From the NCBI GenBank assembly GCA_029864405.1, contig JAOTTP010000001.1:96909-160908 (forward strand): a stretch of 64,000 bases of DNA, in the 5' to 3' direction. Below the pieces are notes generated by a model. The model was not told the DNA's origin. It searched no databases and saw only the letters and a list, made by a program, of their open reading frames with translations. Every line of letters starts with the position of its first letter. The stretch's first letter is position 1. The translations under genes were made by a program, and so were the position numbers. Origin of the DNA: Nitrospirota bacterium (GTDB lineage Bacteria; Nitrospirota; Nitrospiria; Nitrospirales; UBA8639). This document shows, piece by piece, positions 1 to 8,540 of the stretch.

Positions 1-752
1 ACGACCAAAAACCATCCATCAGCCAACACAAACAACACCAACTTAAACGGCAACGAGATCATGATCGGTGGCAACATCATCATACCCATGGACATTAAAA
101 TACTGGCGACAATCATATCGATCACTAAAAATGGGACGTAAATGAGAAAGCCAATTTGAAACGCCGTGCGCAATTCACTCGTGACAAACGCCGGCACCAG
201 AAGATGGAACGGCACATCATCCGGCGTCTGAGGGTGGGGAACTTTCGCCATCTCCACAAACAAGGTTAAATCCTTTTCGCGTACTTGTTTCAGCATAAAC
301 AGTCTCAGCGGGATCTTGGCCCGTTCAAGCGCCACTTCCTGTGTCACCTTCTGTTCCAACAGCGGGTTGAGGGCCTCAACCCGAATTTGTTCCCACACCG
401 GCATCATGATAAACAGGGTCAAAAACATGGCCAAGCCAACCATCACTTGATTGGGTGGCGCATGCAGTGTCCCCAAAGCCTGTCGAAGAAGACCCAAGAC
501 AATCACGACGCGCGTAAATGCCGTCACCAGCATCAACAGGGCTGGCGCAAGCGTTAAGGCCGTCAGGAGAAAGAGGATGCGAAGCCCGAAGGTCCAGGGT
601 TCGGCCCCGTCCAATCCGGACACCTGTAAACTGATCGCCGGATCCTTGGTGGCCTGGGCAAAGGCCGAGGTCGACAGCCCCATGACTAGACTCATGCCTA
701 GCAGTCCCGAAAGGTCACGTCGTCCACGAAACCCGTAAAATGGTTTGATCAC
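1..752 (-). CDS. fliP: FliP, flagellar type III export gate protein (3' end cut by window edge)
   Basis: The reading frame is open from a GTG at 752 to the left edge of the window, about 250 codons. FliP is an inner-membrane subunit of the flagellar export gate with FliQ and FliR. The translation starts with a cleavable signal sequence (basic FRGRRD, a hydrophobic stretch, then AFAQ). It continues with the FliP pattern: a membrane segment with LLMLVTAFTRVVIVLGLLRQ, then PPNQVMVGLAMFLT, the large periplasmic part and the C-terminal membrane segments (VIDMIVASILMSMGMMMLPP). FliP is usually near 250 residues, so only a few residues are missing. The GTG overlaps the fliO stop as GTGA, which suggests translational coupling. 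An inner ATG (MSLVMG) is a less likely start because it would cut into the signal peptide. Confidence 0.93.
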   Translation of the reverse strand, partial: MIKPFYGFRGRRDLSGLLGMSLVMGLSTSAFAQATKDPAISLQVSGLDGAEPWTFGLRILFLLTALTLAPALLMLVTAFTRVVIVLGLLRQALGTLHAPPNQVMVGLAMFLTLFIMMPVWEQIRVEALNPLLEQKVTQEVALERAKIPLRLFMLKQVREKDLTLFVEMAKVPHPQTPDDVPFHLLVPAFVTSELRTAFQIGFLIYVPFLVIDMIVASILMSMGMMMLPPIMISLPFKLVLFVLADGWFLV

Positions 753-1183
753 GACCTCTCCTCTCCCCTCACCCGTACGACGCCTTTGGACATTCGGATG
801 GGCGGTTCGGATGTCACAGATCCCATTTCGGATTTCCCAAATGCCTGCCGGGTCCACTGGCCCCACCAGGCGCCTAACGGCCCGACGAGCGGATTCGCAA
901 TGGAGCGGAGCCGATCAATTCGATCGGCATCCGCAACTGTCGTGAGCAACGTCATCTCCCGTGCCGTCGTCCCCAACACCAACACTTCTCCGGCCACTTC
1001 AACGAGCATGATGTGCTTTCCCGTCCCGACCCGGAGTCCGCCTAAAATGCGCATCACCGGATCGCCGCTCTTTCCCGGCAATTCCCCGAATGTGCGCCGA
1101 ACCCAGGCTAATCCTCCAAGAAGGACCAGGACCACCAAGGCCAAAGTGCCCGCCATTTTGAGCGCTTCATGTGTGAGATCCAT
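749..1183 (-). CDS. fliO: FliO, flagellar export apparatus assembly protein
   Basis: 144 residues. There is one N-terminal membrane segment at about residues 12-28 (TLALVVLVLLGGLAWV), followed by a cytoplasmic domain with the FliO pattern: basic region, ILGGLRVGTGKHIMLVEV, then VLVLGTTAREMTLLTTV. FliO chaperones assembly of the FliP ring in the export gate. Its place directly before fliP, with a four-base stop/start overlap, and after fliN and fliM fits the usual fliLMNOP order. FliO is poorly conserved in sequence, so the call rests on topology, the GxxHI/LLGVT-like core and context. Confidence 0.88.
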   Translation of the reverse strand: MDLTHEALKMAGTLALVVLVLLGGLAWVRRTFGELPGKSGDPVMRILGGLRVGTGKHIMLVEVAGEVLVLGTTAREMTLLTTVADADRIDRLRSIANPLVGPLGAWWGQWTRQAFGKSEMGSVTSEPPIRMSKGVVRVRGEERS

Positions 1184-1212
1184 ATTGTTCTAGTTGAAAG
1201 TAAGAACTTAAA

Positions 1213-1318
1213 GTGAGGTGTCAGGTGTCAGGAGACAGAAAAAAGAATTGGTCGTGTACCCCGACATTTTATACGCGCCTTACTCTTCACTCCTGACGCC
1301 TCACCCCTTACGCCTAAC
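1213..1318. repeat. Heptad array pair between fliN and fliO
   Basis: Plus-strand heptads GTGAGGT, GTCAGGT, GTCAGGA, GACAGAA run from 1213 to 1240. An opposing set (GCCTTAC, TCTTCAC, TCCTGAC, GCCTCAC, CCCTTAC, GCCTAAC) runs from 1277 to 1318. The two sets are inverted to each other around about 35 bp and could fold as a long imperfect hairpin. The fliN stop codon TAG lies in the outermost heptad of the right arm (1314-1316). One of about seven related sites in the window. Confidence 0.8.
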
Positions 1319-1727
1319 GTCCCTTTCGAAGTTTATTCACACGCTCGGTCGGGCTAATCACGTCTGTGAGACGGATGCCGAATTTCTCATTCACCATCAC
1401 CACCTCACCACGCGCGACTAACCGCTCATTCACCAACACTTCCAAGGGTTCACCGGCGAGTTTATCCAATTCCACAATGGATCCCGGTCCTAACTGCAAC
1501 AAGTCCTTAATCAGCATGCGGGTGTTGCCCAGTTGGGCAGAAAGCACCAACGGAATATCTAAGATCCGATTTAAGTTCTGATCGTGAGACGTATTCAATT
1601 GTGGCGCCTGGCTGCTGCTACTCGCCTCAGCGTTCTGTTCTTTTGCCGCCGCTTCCTGCGCTAACGCCTCCATCATTTCTTTCTCAGCATCAAACGTGTC
1701 CATGTCGATGTTGTCTTCTTCACTCAT
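1314..1727 (-). CDS. fliN: FliN, flagellar motor switch protein
   Basis: 137 residues. An acidic, low-complexity N-terminal tail (about residues 1-50) precedes a SpoA/SurfaceAntigen-type domain: LNRILDIPLVLSAQLG, LLQLGPGSIVELDKLAGEPLEVLVN, LVARGEVVMVNEKFGIRLTDVIS. This is the FliN core that forms the lower C-ring with FliM and binds FliH for export. Length is typical (about 100-155). The gene lies 61 bp after fliM in the same direction. Its stop codon TAG is inside a heptad repeat. Confidence 0.96.
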   Translation of the reverse strand: MSEEDNIDMDTFDAEKEMMEALAQEAAAKEQNAEASSSSQAPQLNTSHDQNLNRILDIPLVLSAQLGNTRMLIKDLLQLGPGSIVELDKLAGEPLEVLVNERLVARGEVVMVNEKFGIRLTDVISPTERVNKLRKGR

Positions 1728-1788
1728 CGTTCATCTCCAGGTTTCCACGGTCAGTGACTGGCCGGCGCCTTATCGCGTTCACCGGCCC

Positions 1789-2778
1789 TTACTCTCTCGC
1801 CAGAATGATGTCCTTGATCTGAAATGATTGCATGCCCTTGGTGGTTCCCGGAGAACCAAGAAACTTTGGCACCCCTTCCACTGTGGCCGTTAACAGCTGC
1901 GTGGTCCCTTGATTCAACCCGATCACATCGCCTGGAGAAAATTGCATCAATTCCTTCACCGAGATTTCCGTTTCTCCCAAACACACGGACATCGTGACAT
2001 AGGCTTCCTTCAGCCTGGCAGAAAAGCGTTTCAACCAGCCAAGATCCGTTTCAAACGAGTCTCCCTGGAAACTCACCTGCAGACGTTCTCGGATCGGCTC
2101 CAACATCGCATAGGGAAGACAGAGGTGGAGATCTCCCACAGAATTGCCTAATTCGATGCCCAAAGTGACCACAATAACGATATCCGCCGGCAACACAATG
2201 GCAGCCAACTGAGGATTCATTTCTACCCGAACCGCATTGATGAGGAGTTTTTGGACGGGGTTCCAGGCTTTTTGGAGATTCCCCAACCCCATCAGCATGA
2301 CCTTCTTCATCACGCGCTGCTCAATGATGGTAAAATCTTGCCCTTCCGGCTTAACATGAGTCTGTCCGGCTCCCCCAAAAAAATGATCAACCAGCAAATA
2401 CACCGTCGCCGCATCCGTGGCGATCATCGCTAAGCCGCGAAGAGGGTCCATGGAGATAATCTGGAGATAGGCCGGGACGGGAAGACGTTTGGTGAACTCC
2501 CCGAACTTCATCACCGTTTGGTTCGTGACCGTGACCTCAGCGGTTTTACGAAGCACGTCGCTCAGAGAGAGGCGAAAACCACGCGAGAATTGCTGGTGGA
2601 TCACATCCAGGGTCGGCATTCGCCCGCGAACAACCCATTCCTGATTCCCCAAATCATACGGAATCGTTCCGTCCTGTGGTCCGGCATCTACTGGGTCTTC
2701 AGGTTCCGTCTCCACGTCGCCATCGGAAACCCCGCGAAGAAGGGCATCAACTTCATCCTGACTAAGAATTTTTTCCAT
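1789..2778 (-). CDS. fliM: FliM, flagellar motor switch protein
   Basis: The N-terminus MEKILSQDEVDALLRGVSDG is the conserved CheY-P-binding segment of FliM, so I place the start at the ATG at 2778. An in-frame GTG at 2793 would add five residues (to 334 aa), and neither start has a clear Shine-Dalgarno sequence. The middle domain carries the FliM pattern (LDVIHQQFSRGFRLSLSDVLRK, then MDPLRGLAMIATD) and the C-terminal SpoA-like domain ends the protein (LGETEISVKELMQFSPGDVIGLNQ). FliM links the FliG and FliN layers of the C-ring and receives the chemotaxis signal. Confidence 0.96.
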   Translation of the reverse strand: MEKILSQDEVDALLRGVSDGDVETEPEDPVDAGPQDGTIPYDLGNQEWVVRGRMPTLDVIHQQFSRGFRLSLSDVLRKTAEVTVTNQTVMKFGEFTKRLPVPAYLQIISMDPLRGLAMIATDAATVYLLVDHFFGGAGQTHVKPEGQDFTIIEQRVMKKVMLMGLGNLQKAWNPVQKLLINAVRVEMNPQLAAIVLPADIVIVVTLGIELGNSVGDLHLCLPYAMLEPIRERLQVSFQGDSFETDLGWLKRFSARLKEAYVTMSVCLGETEISVKELMQFSPGDVIGLNQGTTQLLTATVEGVPKFLGSPGTTKGMQSFQIKDIILARE

Positions 2779-2826
2779 GTTGGGACGTGGCACAAAGAGA
2801 CAGCCCTGCCGTCTCTTCTCTCCTCT

Positions 2827-2889
2827 TTCTGACTCTATACCTCTTACTCCTTACTCCTTACTCCTCACGCTTCACCCCTCACGCCTTAC
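2827..2889 (-). repeat. Heptad array between fliL and fliM
   Basis: Nine consecutive heptads, read on the minus strand as GTAAGGC, GTGAGGG, GTGAAGC, GTGAGGA, GTAAGGA, GTAAGGA, GTAAGAG, GTATAGA, GTCAGAA. The TAA in the first heptad is the stop codon of fliL (2886-2888). Unlike the other sites, I see only one arm here and no facing inverted set. Confidence 0.85.
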
Positions 2890-3386
2890 TGAATAATAAA
2901 ATCCGTAAAGTACACATTGGCGACTTTGCCTTTACTCATGACTCCATTGACCCGAGTCATGATTTCTTCTCGAACCCGACGCTTTCCGTTGACCGTTCTG
3001 AGTAATTGCGATTCTTTACTGCTCAATAACACCAGGAGCGCATCGCGAATCGCCGGGATTTTGTGTTGATAATCCGTTTTTTCTTCGGGCCGGTCTAATT
3101 CCAGCTTGATACTCACTTTTAGAAACCGCAGTTCCTCCCGATCCGCCAAATTGAGAAGAAAGGGCTCTAAGTCCATCACTGGCCCGGGCTCTTCATGACC
3201 TGCCTCGGCTTTGGCATGCTCCTCGTGCTCGGCTGGCTTGTCCTCTCCACCGCCCATGAAATACCAGGCTGCACCTCCTCCTCCAGCCAGAAGGAGCACA
3301 CCCGCGATAATAATCAGCAGCATTTTTTTCCCGGATGCGGCTTTGGCATGTGCTTCTTCTTTGGCTTGGGCATCGTCTTCAGCCAT
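2886..3386 (-). CDS. fliL: FliL, flagellar basal body-associated protein
   Basis: 166 residues. A charged cytoplasmic N-terminus leads into one membrane segment at about residues 22-44 (MLLIIIAGVLLLAGGGGAAWYFM), a Glu/Ala/His-rich linker, and the periplasmic FliL domain (VMDLEPFLLNLADREELRFLKVSIKLELD, IRDALLVLLSSKESQLL, VREEIMTRVN, VYFTDFIIQ). FliL rings support the stators. It is the first gene of the fliLMNOP unit and sits about 60 bp downstream of a sigma-54 promoter. The protein ends at a stop codon supplied by a heptad array. Confidence 0.95.
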   Translation of the reverse strand: MAEDDAQAKEEAHAKAASGKKMLLIIIAGVLLLAGGGGAAWYFMGGGEDKPAEHEEHAKAEAGHEEPGPVMDLEPFLLNLADREELRFLKVSIKLELDRPEEKTDYQHKIPAIRDALLVLLSSKESQLLRTVNGKRRVREEIMTRVNGVMSKGKVANVYFTDFIIQ

Positions 3387-3443
3387 ACATCAACCTCACA
3401 CGCTAAAAAGTTTTTGGGGTCATCACATTCCTCTTCCCAAATC

Positions 3444-3459
3444 AGCAACCTTTGTGCCA
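3444..3459 (-). promoter_or_regulatory. Sigma-54 promoter of fliLMNOP
   Basis: On the minus strand the sequence reads TGGCAC-AAAGG-TTGCT, a full match to the sigma-54 -24/-12 consensus (TGGCAC N5 TTGCW). It lies about 58 bp upstream of the fliL ATG (3386), with the expected transcription start near 3433. Two NtrC-type activators are encoded about 12 and 17 kb away, so activator-dependent control of this operon is likely. Confidence 0.88.
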
Positions 3460-3634
3460 CTCCTATGTTCTACGTAAGCGCACCGATTCCAACTCTCTCA
3501 ACCAACTGTATTTCAATATATTTCTGGCAAATGCACTCCGGACAATTCCTTTTCCCTCCCATAGACAAGGACCTTCCTTTTCGTCACTTTCCTGGCATTC
3601 CGCGGGGACCTTTGACAGGTTCGACTATGGGAAG

Positions 3635-4202
3635 GTGAGGGGTAAGGCGTGAGGAGTGAGGGGTGAGGAGTGGGACGGGAAAAACGTAGATCATACAGAA
3701 TTTATGGTTCTGGCCTTACACCTTTACCATGTGTATCCAGAATCCATCTTGGGAGTTGTCAGTCAAAAAGCGATGGAAGAAGAACGCATTTGCACTGGTG
3801 TCTTCGACTCGCGTATCAACCTGATTTTCTGTGTTACCGAGTTTCGCCCCGGCAGGCGAGGGCCTTTTGTTCCGGCAAAAGGCCCCAAAACCATTGACGC
3901 CCCGTCCGGCCCCATTAAATAGGACGGACGCCAGACATAGGAGGGCGGACCAACTCGCTCCACTCAAACAAGGCCCGCCAGTGGATAAGAGCGTCCCTCC
4001 CTTGGGCCAGACGGCAGGCGTCGGACCACAGGGGAGACGAACCTTTCAGGGACTCACATGAAAGAGCGAGAAGCCATATATTCTGTATGATCCAAAAGCG
4101 TACGGCGTGAAGAGAAAAGATGCATTTAGCAAATTAAGTCAGGTAATCTTTTCGACCTTCTCCTTACCCCTTACTTTTCACTCCTTACTCCTTACGGTTC
4201 AC
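3635..4202. repeat. Facing heptad arrays around the fliL-flgE intergenic region
   Basis: The left array is at 3635-3676 (GTGAGGG, GTAAGGC, GTGAGGA, GTGAGGG, GTGAGGA, GTGGGAC). The right array at 4154-4202 reads, on the minus strand, GTGAACC, GTAAGGA, GTAAGGA, GTGAAAA, GTAAGGG, GTAAGGA, GAAGGTC. They are inverted relative to each other and enclose a 404 bp element with its own terminal inverted repeats (3689-4092). Confidence 0.82.
3689..4092. mobile_element. Possible small non-autonomous element with 19-bp inverted ends
   Basis: The ends at 3689-3707 and 4074-4092 are inverted copies of one another, 18 of 19 bases identical (GATCATACAGAATTTATGG against GATCATACAGAATATATGG). The interior has no convincing gene. 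It contains a 10-bp stem-loop at 3860-3885 (arm GGCCTTTTG). I do not see a target-site duplication outside the ends. It could be a MITE-like element or an old recombination product. The surrounding region 3460-4230 has no other gene. Confidence 0.45.
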
Positions 4203-4233
4203 GAGGCATGTTTTTTCAACATTCCACTAAGGC

Positions 4234-4272
4234 AAAAAAAAGCCCCCAGGCAGGAACACCTGCCTGGGGGCT
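4234..4272 (-). terminator. Intrinsic terminator of the flgB-flgE operon
   Basis: A perfect 14-bp inverted repeat (arms 4241-4254 and 4259-4272, loop of four bases) is followed on the minus strand by a run of T residues (plus strand A-run 4234-4240). It lies 26 bp beyond the flgE stop. A second short hairpin (CACCTG-TTGC-CAGGTG, 4277-4292) sits between it and the stop codon. Confidence 0.92.
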
Positions 4273-4297
4273 AAACCACCTGTTGCCAGGTGACGAA

Positions 4298-5635
4298 CTA
4301 TCTGGCCAGATTCACCAGTTCTCCGAGTAGATCATTGGTGGTGGTGATGATTCGTGAATTCGCTTGAAAGCCACGCTGCATGATAATCATGTTCACTAAT
4401 TCTTCACCCAAATCAACATTGGAGGCTTCTAAGGTACTCGCAATGACTTTTCCAAATGACCCCAAGCCTGGCGTCCCAACCAAGGGAGTGCCGGAATCAC
4501 CGGATTGAATAAACAGATTCTTTCCAATGGGTTGCAGACCATCAGGATTGATGAAACGTGTCAGAGCCACCTGCCCTAGATTGCGAGTTGTTCCGTTGGT
4601 AAACCGTCCCTGAATCAATCCATCTTCAGCAATTGACGTGCTCGCTAGAGTCCCATTGGCAAACCCATCTTGTGACAAGGTTAAGAGTACCGAGGCAGAT
4701 CCTTGCTGCAACATGCCATCAGTCCCTGTTCCACCGTCGGTGGTAATACTTGTGCCAAAATCAAAAAGGATTGGCTGTGGGACCGTAGATCCTCCGACAA
4801 ATGAAATATTCTGGGGAGAGCCGGCACCTGGAGCTTCCACATCCAATAATCCGGTGCTTGTAAATGTCAATGTTCCTTGCGCGACCAAAGCATTTCCCGT
4901 AGTTGTGTTATTAGCTATTGATGCTGTCACTTCAGAATCCTGTGCAATAACGCTATAGGTCCATTCATTTACCGCAGTCTTTGAAAAATACACGGTTAAG
5001 TCATGCCCAGCTCCTAAGGTATCAAAAACCCGAATTCCATTACTAAACTGGGAATTTGCTGAGTTAGATGGATCGGCCAGGAGTGCCGCATTTGTAAACC
5101 CTGTAAGAACTGGTTCGCTGGCTTTGAGATTACCACTCATGACGGTTTCGGTTGTGGGAATACCAATTTGTTGTACTGTCGTGAATGTTATGTTCCCAAG
5201 GCTTCCTGTATTAATATTTCCCGCAGCATCAGCCTGGTATCCTTGCAGCCGCAATCCGGCCGGGCTCACAATATTCCCGTTAGCATCAACATTGAATTGC
5301 CCTGCACGCGTGAAAAATGGAAGGCCCGAAGCATCACTCACCTGAAAAAACCCATCACCATCGATAGCCAAGTCCAATGCATTTGAGGTTGTTTGAAGCG
5401 ACCCCTGGGTAAAACTGGGATCAACGCCCAAGACCCGCACGCCCCGCCCTTCCACTAATGCAGACGATGCCCCTCCAAGGCCCAAATTCGCCCCAAACAA
5501 ATCACCGAAGGATACAGTTCGAGTCTTGAATCCAATGGTTTGCGCATTGGCAATGTTGTTTCCGATTTCAGTGAGCGCCCGGCTGGTTGCGTTAATTCCA
5601 CTCGTGGCTGAAAAAAATGCTGAGGTAATTCCCAT
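4298..5635 (-). CDS. flgE: FlgE, flagellar hook protein
   Basis: 445 residues. The N-terminal rod/hook motif is clear (TSGINATSRALTEIGNNIANAQTIGFK), followed by SFGDLF and the FlgE-type segment ALDLAIDGDGFFQV. The C-terminus has the matching heptad-rich helix (ASNVDLGEELVNMIIMQRGFQANSRIITTTNDLLGELVNL). Length and arrangement fit FlgE (about 400-450 in many species) better than FlgF/FlgG (about 260). It is the last gene of the operon, 59 bp after flgD, which encodes the hook cap needed for its assembly. Confidence 0.95.
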   Translation of the reverse strand: MGITSAFFSATSGINATSRALTEIGNNIANAQTIGFKTRTVSFGDLFGANLGLGGASSALVEGRGVRVLGVDPSFTQGSLQTTSNALDLAIDGDGFFQVSDASGLPFFTRAGQFNVDANGNIVSPAGLRLQGYQADAAGNINTGSLGNITFTTVQQIGIPTTETVMSGNLKASEPVLTGFTNAALLADPSNSANSQFSNGIRVFDTLGAGHDLTVYFSKTAVNEWTYSVIAQDSEVTASIANNTTTGNALVAQGTLTFTSTGLLDVEAPGAGSPQNISFVGGSTVPQPILFDFGTSITTDGGTGTDGMLQQGSASVLLTLSQDGFANGTLASTSIAEDGLIQGRFTNGTTRNLGQVALTRFINPDGLQPIGKNLFIQSGDSGTPLVGTPGLGSFGKVIASTLEASNVDLGEELVNMIIMQRGFQANSRIITTTNDLLGELVNLAR

Positions 5636-5694
5636 TGGTGCTTACTCCTTCCATATGCCTAAAGACCATGATTCGTCGCCCACAACCGTCCATT

Positions 5695-6360
5695 TTATAA
5701 TATGGAGATAATGTCCTCGGTGTGTAGTGTCTTCCCACTTTGAAGGACCACCGGGCTCTCCGTTCCAAAGACAATATTCGTGACCCGTTCACGCGCGAAC
5801 GTAAAGTTCGGAACCGCCTGTTTATTGGCGTCTTCGGCTTTAACCCTGAATTGATAGACGCCTTCGGGGACCCGGTCTCCCGACTCATTCAACCCATCCC
5901 ATTGAACCTGATGCGCACCCGGAGTTTCAAAGTCCGTGGATGTGAGTTTTCTGATGATTTCTTGATTCGGACCAAGGACTTCAATATTCACACGGCTGGC
6001 GGTACCACTCAGCGCATAGGCCAGAGTGACCTCATCGTCCTTTCCAAGACTCACCGTATCGCCTTCGCTGACCACCGTCCGTCCAATCAAATTCACCAGA
6101 TCCAGTTGTGTCCGTTGTGTATCCTGGTGAATCAACTTTTCCAAGAGTTTATTGGTACTCGTGGTTTGCTCCAACGTGGTGAACTGCGCCAACTGGGCGA
6201 CAAAATCCTCATTTTGAACCGGGTTGGTCGGATCCTGACTTTGCAACTGCGTGACTAACAAACGAAGAAAGACATCAGACCCGAGCGCCGAGACCGCCTC
6301 TTGGACACCGGCATTAGCTGTGACGTTCGTTCCGGATTGTGTTGACGTAATCGGATCCAT
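5695..6360 (-). CDS. flgD: FlgD, hook-capping protein
   Basis: 221 residues. The N-terminal FlgD signature is present (FLRLLVTQLQSQDPTNPVQNEDFVAQLAQFTTLEQ, about residues 31-66), followed by the FlgD Ig/tudor-like part (LIGRTVVSEGDTV, WDGLNESGDRVPEGVYQFRVKAED). FlgD caps the growing hook and is itself exported. It sits between fliK and flgE, a common arrangement, and is 54 bp downstream of fliK. Confidence 0.95.
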   Translation of the reverse strand: MDPITSTQSGTNVTANAGVQEAVSALGSDVFLRLLVTQLQSQDPTNPVQNEDFVAQLAQFTTLEQTTSTNKLLEKLIHQDTQRTQLDLVNLIGRTVVSEGDTVSLGKDDEVTLAYALSGTASRVNIEVLGPNQEIIRKLTSTDFETPGAHQVQWDGLNESGDRVPEGVYQFRVKAEDANKQAVPNFTFARERVTNIVFGTESPVVLQSGKTLHTEDIISIL

Positions 6361-6414
6361 GACTCTCTACTCCTTCCTTATCGTGTCATTCTTCCACGAG
6401 ATCATTGTTCAATC

Positions 6415-7917
6415 TCATGCCACCAGGTGCAAACCAGGGTCCTCAGCACGAATCGAAACATTGGAAAGCGATCCCGTTGCCTGATGAAGGGAGGTGGTTC
6501 CCCGTGGGCTCGTTTGCGTTCCCTGCCGATCTGATTGTGTTTTTGACTCCTGCTCGCCGTGATGGTCACGGACTTCAGCGGAAAATTCCTGTAACTCCAT
6601 CTCGCCCTGGGCCAGTTGCTCCTCTAATTGTGGAACAAATTGGACAGCCAGATTTTTTAATGTCGCGTGATCCATCAGCAAACTGGCATAGACCTGACGG
6701 TGCTGCACACCCACATCAATCTGCACCCGATTGGTTTCGGAGAGTTGCACCTCCATTTGGAGGCGTTGAAGCGGTGGACCCGGAAGATCGTGCACACGCT
6801 CTTCCGCCATCCGTACACCCGGTCCTGGGGAGGGAGAAGACGAGGACTGGTGAAAGAAGCCAGACTGAGAATGGGTGGAACCGCCCATGCCCGTATTGAG
6901 CCCCTGCCCACCATTGGGATCGATCCCCACAGCTTTTCCTGTTGCCTCAAGACCATCTCTGGAACGATCCCCTGTCAGAGAGACATTGACCTCTCCAAGG
7001 AGGTCCGGTGGAATTCCGATTGCTGATTCTTTCCCACTCGCCGATGATTCACTCAGCGGGGACGACACCCCACTCACGTATTTCAATCGGTTCTGACTCA
7101 CTTGAACCGCATCGGCAAGACCCGCTGGCGTTTCTTCAAATGGCAATGGAGCATGAAAGGCCTGATTGGCCGCTGGTTTGAGTGGCCCCTGAGGAGTCTC
7201 TAGTGGTGGTGGCACACTTCTCGGGAGAGAAAGCTCTATATCTTGCGCAGGCTGTAACAGACGGTCCGGTGTTTTGACATGTGCTTGTTCAGCTACGGGC
7301 ACCGACACCTCAACAACTGATTTGTCGGCATGTTGAAGAATCTGTTTCGAATCCACATTGGTGACAAGGGGAGCCGCACTTTGATCAACGAGCGGATTCC
7401 CAACCGATGGCGTCGGACGTAATGAGGGTCCTCCCAAAACCGACTTGTCCTGAGTGAGAGAGCCGGGCAAGAGCCCGATCAGTGTACGTGAACTCTCGAT
7501 TTGGCCCACCCCACCGCTCCCCTTTCCATCTTCTGCTGGCAAGGGGAATGAAGCGGTTTCCACAGCAGCAACGTCTCCGGTGATTTGCTGTCTAGCACCG
7601 TCGTCAGTGCCTTGCGGCTCATCACCTTTTAAGGCCTTCGCCAGATACAGGTATGGGAGAAGATCACCCGGTGCAGCTTGGGTGTACGGAAACGACTCAA
7701 AAATCGCCACTCGTTCTTCATCGTTGCCTGAGATCGTGTTTGACAAACTGTTCAGAAGAACGTCAGCGGCCGACTGGTTTCGAAAAATTTTTGCAAATGG
7801 ATTATTGGCAGGATTCTCTGTGGTTTTCGCCTGATCAATTCCGACTCCCCCAGTCTGACTGGTCACTTGTGGTGAACCCCCTAGAGGTCCGAAAAAGAAT
7901 GGTAGGGCATTGATCAT
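6415..7917 (-). CDS. fliK: FliK, hook-length control protein
   Basis: 500 residues. The first ~370 residues are low-complexity and rich in Pro, Ser and Gln, as in the unstructured ruler part of FliK. The C-terminal FliK substrate-switching domain is at about 385-450 (LQRLQMEVQLSETNRVQIDVGVQHRQVYASLLMDHATLKNLAVQFVPQLEEQLAQGEMELQEFSAEV). FliK measures the hook and switches export specificity through FlhB. The gene starts three bases after the motE-like stop codon, and flgD follows. Sequence identity within this family is low, so the call rests on the C-terminal domain, the length and the position. Confidence 0.88.
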   Translation of the reverse strand: MINALPFFFGPLGGSPQVTSQTGGVGIDQAKTTENPANNPFAKIFRNQSAADVLLNSLSNTISGNDEERVAIFESFPYTQAAPGDLLPYLYLAKALKGDEPQGTDDGARQQITGDVAAVETASFPLPAEDGKGSGGVGQIESSRTLIGLLPGSLTQDKSVLGGPSLRPTPSVGNPLVDQSAAPLVTNVDSKQILQHADKSVVEVSVPVAEQAHVKTPDRLLQPAQDIELSLPRSVPPPLETPQGPLKPAANQAFHAPLPFEETPAGLADAVQVSQNRLKYVSGVSSPLSESSASGKESAIGIPPDLLGEVNVSLTGDRSRDGLEATGKAVGIDPNGGQGLNTGMGGSTHSQSGFFHQSSSSPSPGPGVRMAEERVHDLPGPPLQRLQMEVQLSETNRVQIDVGVQHRQVYASLLMDHATLKNLAVQFVPQLEEQLAQGEMELQEFSAEVRDHHGEQESKTQSDRQGTQTSPRGTTSLHQATGSLSNVSIRAEDPGLHLVA

Positions 7918-7920
7918 AGT

Positions 7921-8523
7921 TTATTTCCGGGGCTTGCCATCATTCCCTTGTTGTAGCTTAATGTCCCGATATCGCCGGAGGCCTTCGGACAACCTGGCCG
8001 CTTTCGCCGGTTCGACGCCGGCTAACACGCCAGCGGCTTTTTTATCTTTGATTGAAGCCAAAATATCCAAGGCTAACCCTTCTCGCATTTGTGCGATTCG
8101 CAACGCGGCTTCTTCGGGATCCATGGATTCATAGATTTTGATTAAATGGATTAACGCGGGATCCTGTTCCACATATCGACGCTGTTCTTCTTCTAGCGAA
8201 GAGGCCTCCCCCACTAACCGTTTCCCCTCTTTGGTTTGTCGTGCAGCCAACGCCTCTAAATCCTGCTGGAGTGCGGTGAGCCGCTCTTCACGTTGTTGCA
8301 AACCACGTTCCCGCTCTTCCACCACTTTCAAACGCGCTTGTAGCTGTTCCAATAATGTGGTTTCTGCACTGGGCGCTTCCTCCTCCAGTCCGGCTTCAAC
8401 TGGTTGATTTTCATGTGAATCCGGAGTTCCCACCGCCGGGGTTTCCTGAACGGATCCGACCGTGGTTGCCCATAACATCATGGCCAGCACCCACCACACA
8501 ATGAGTGATCGACTAGGCAACAT
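7921..8523 (-). CDS. MotE-like flagellar chaperone (MgtE-N type coiled-coil protein)
   Basis: From the ATG at 8523 the product is 200 residues: an N-terminal hydrophobic signal/anchor (SLIVWWVLAMMLWATTVGS), a long Glu/Gln/Arg-rich coiled coil (about 50-115) and a C-terminal MgtE_N-like helical domain (IKIYESMDPEEAALRIAQM, ILASIKDKKAAGVLAGVEPAKAARLSE). Such proteins lie between fliJ and fliK in many bacteria and help place MotB/MotC or the stators. The frame stays open upstream to an ATG at 8799, close to the fliJ stop, which would add 92 residues. That extension is encoded mostly by repeat-like DNA (8541-8697), so I prefer 8523, although neither start has a strong ribosome binding site. Confidence 0.8.
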   Translation of the reverse strand: MLPSRSLIVWWVLAMMLWATTVGSVQETPAVGTPDSHENQPVEAGLEEEAPSAETTLLEQLQARLKVVEERERGLQQREERLTALQQDLEALAARQTKEGKRLVGEASSLEEEQRRYVEQDPALIHLIKIYESMDPEEAALRIAQMREGLALDILASIKDKKAAGVLAGVEPAKAARLSEGLRRYRDIKLQQGNDGKPRK

Positions 8524-8540
8524 GTTTCTACTGAGGGGTG

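Noticed and set aside
3656-4061. Plus-strand reading frames of 75-88 codons between fliL and flgE
   Set aside because: They lie within the element with inverted ends, run through heptads and a stem-loop, are rich in Pro/Arg/Gly, have no domain, and alternative frames overlap each other.
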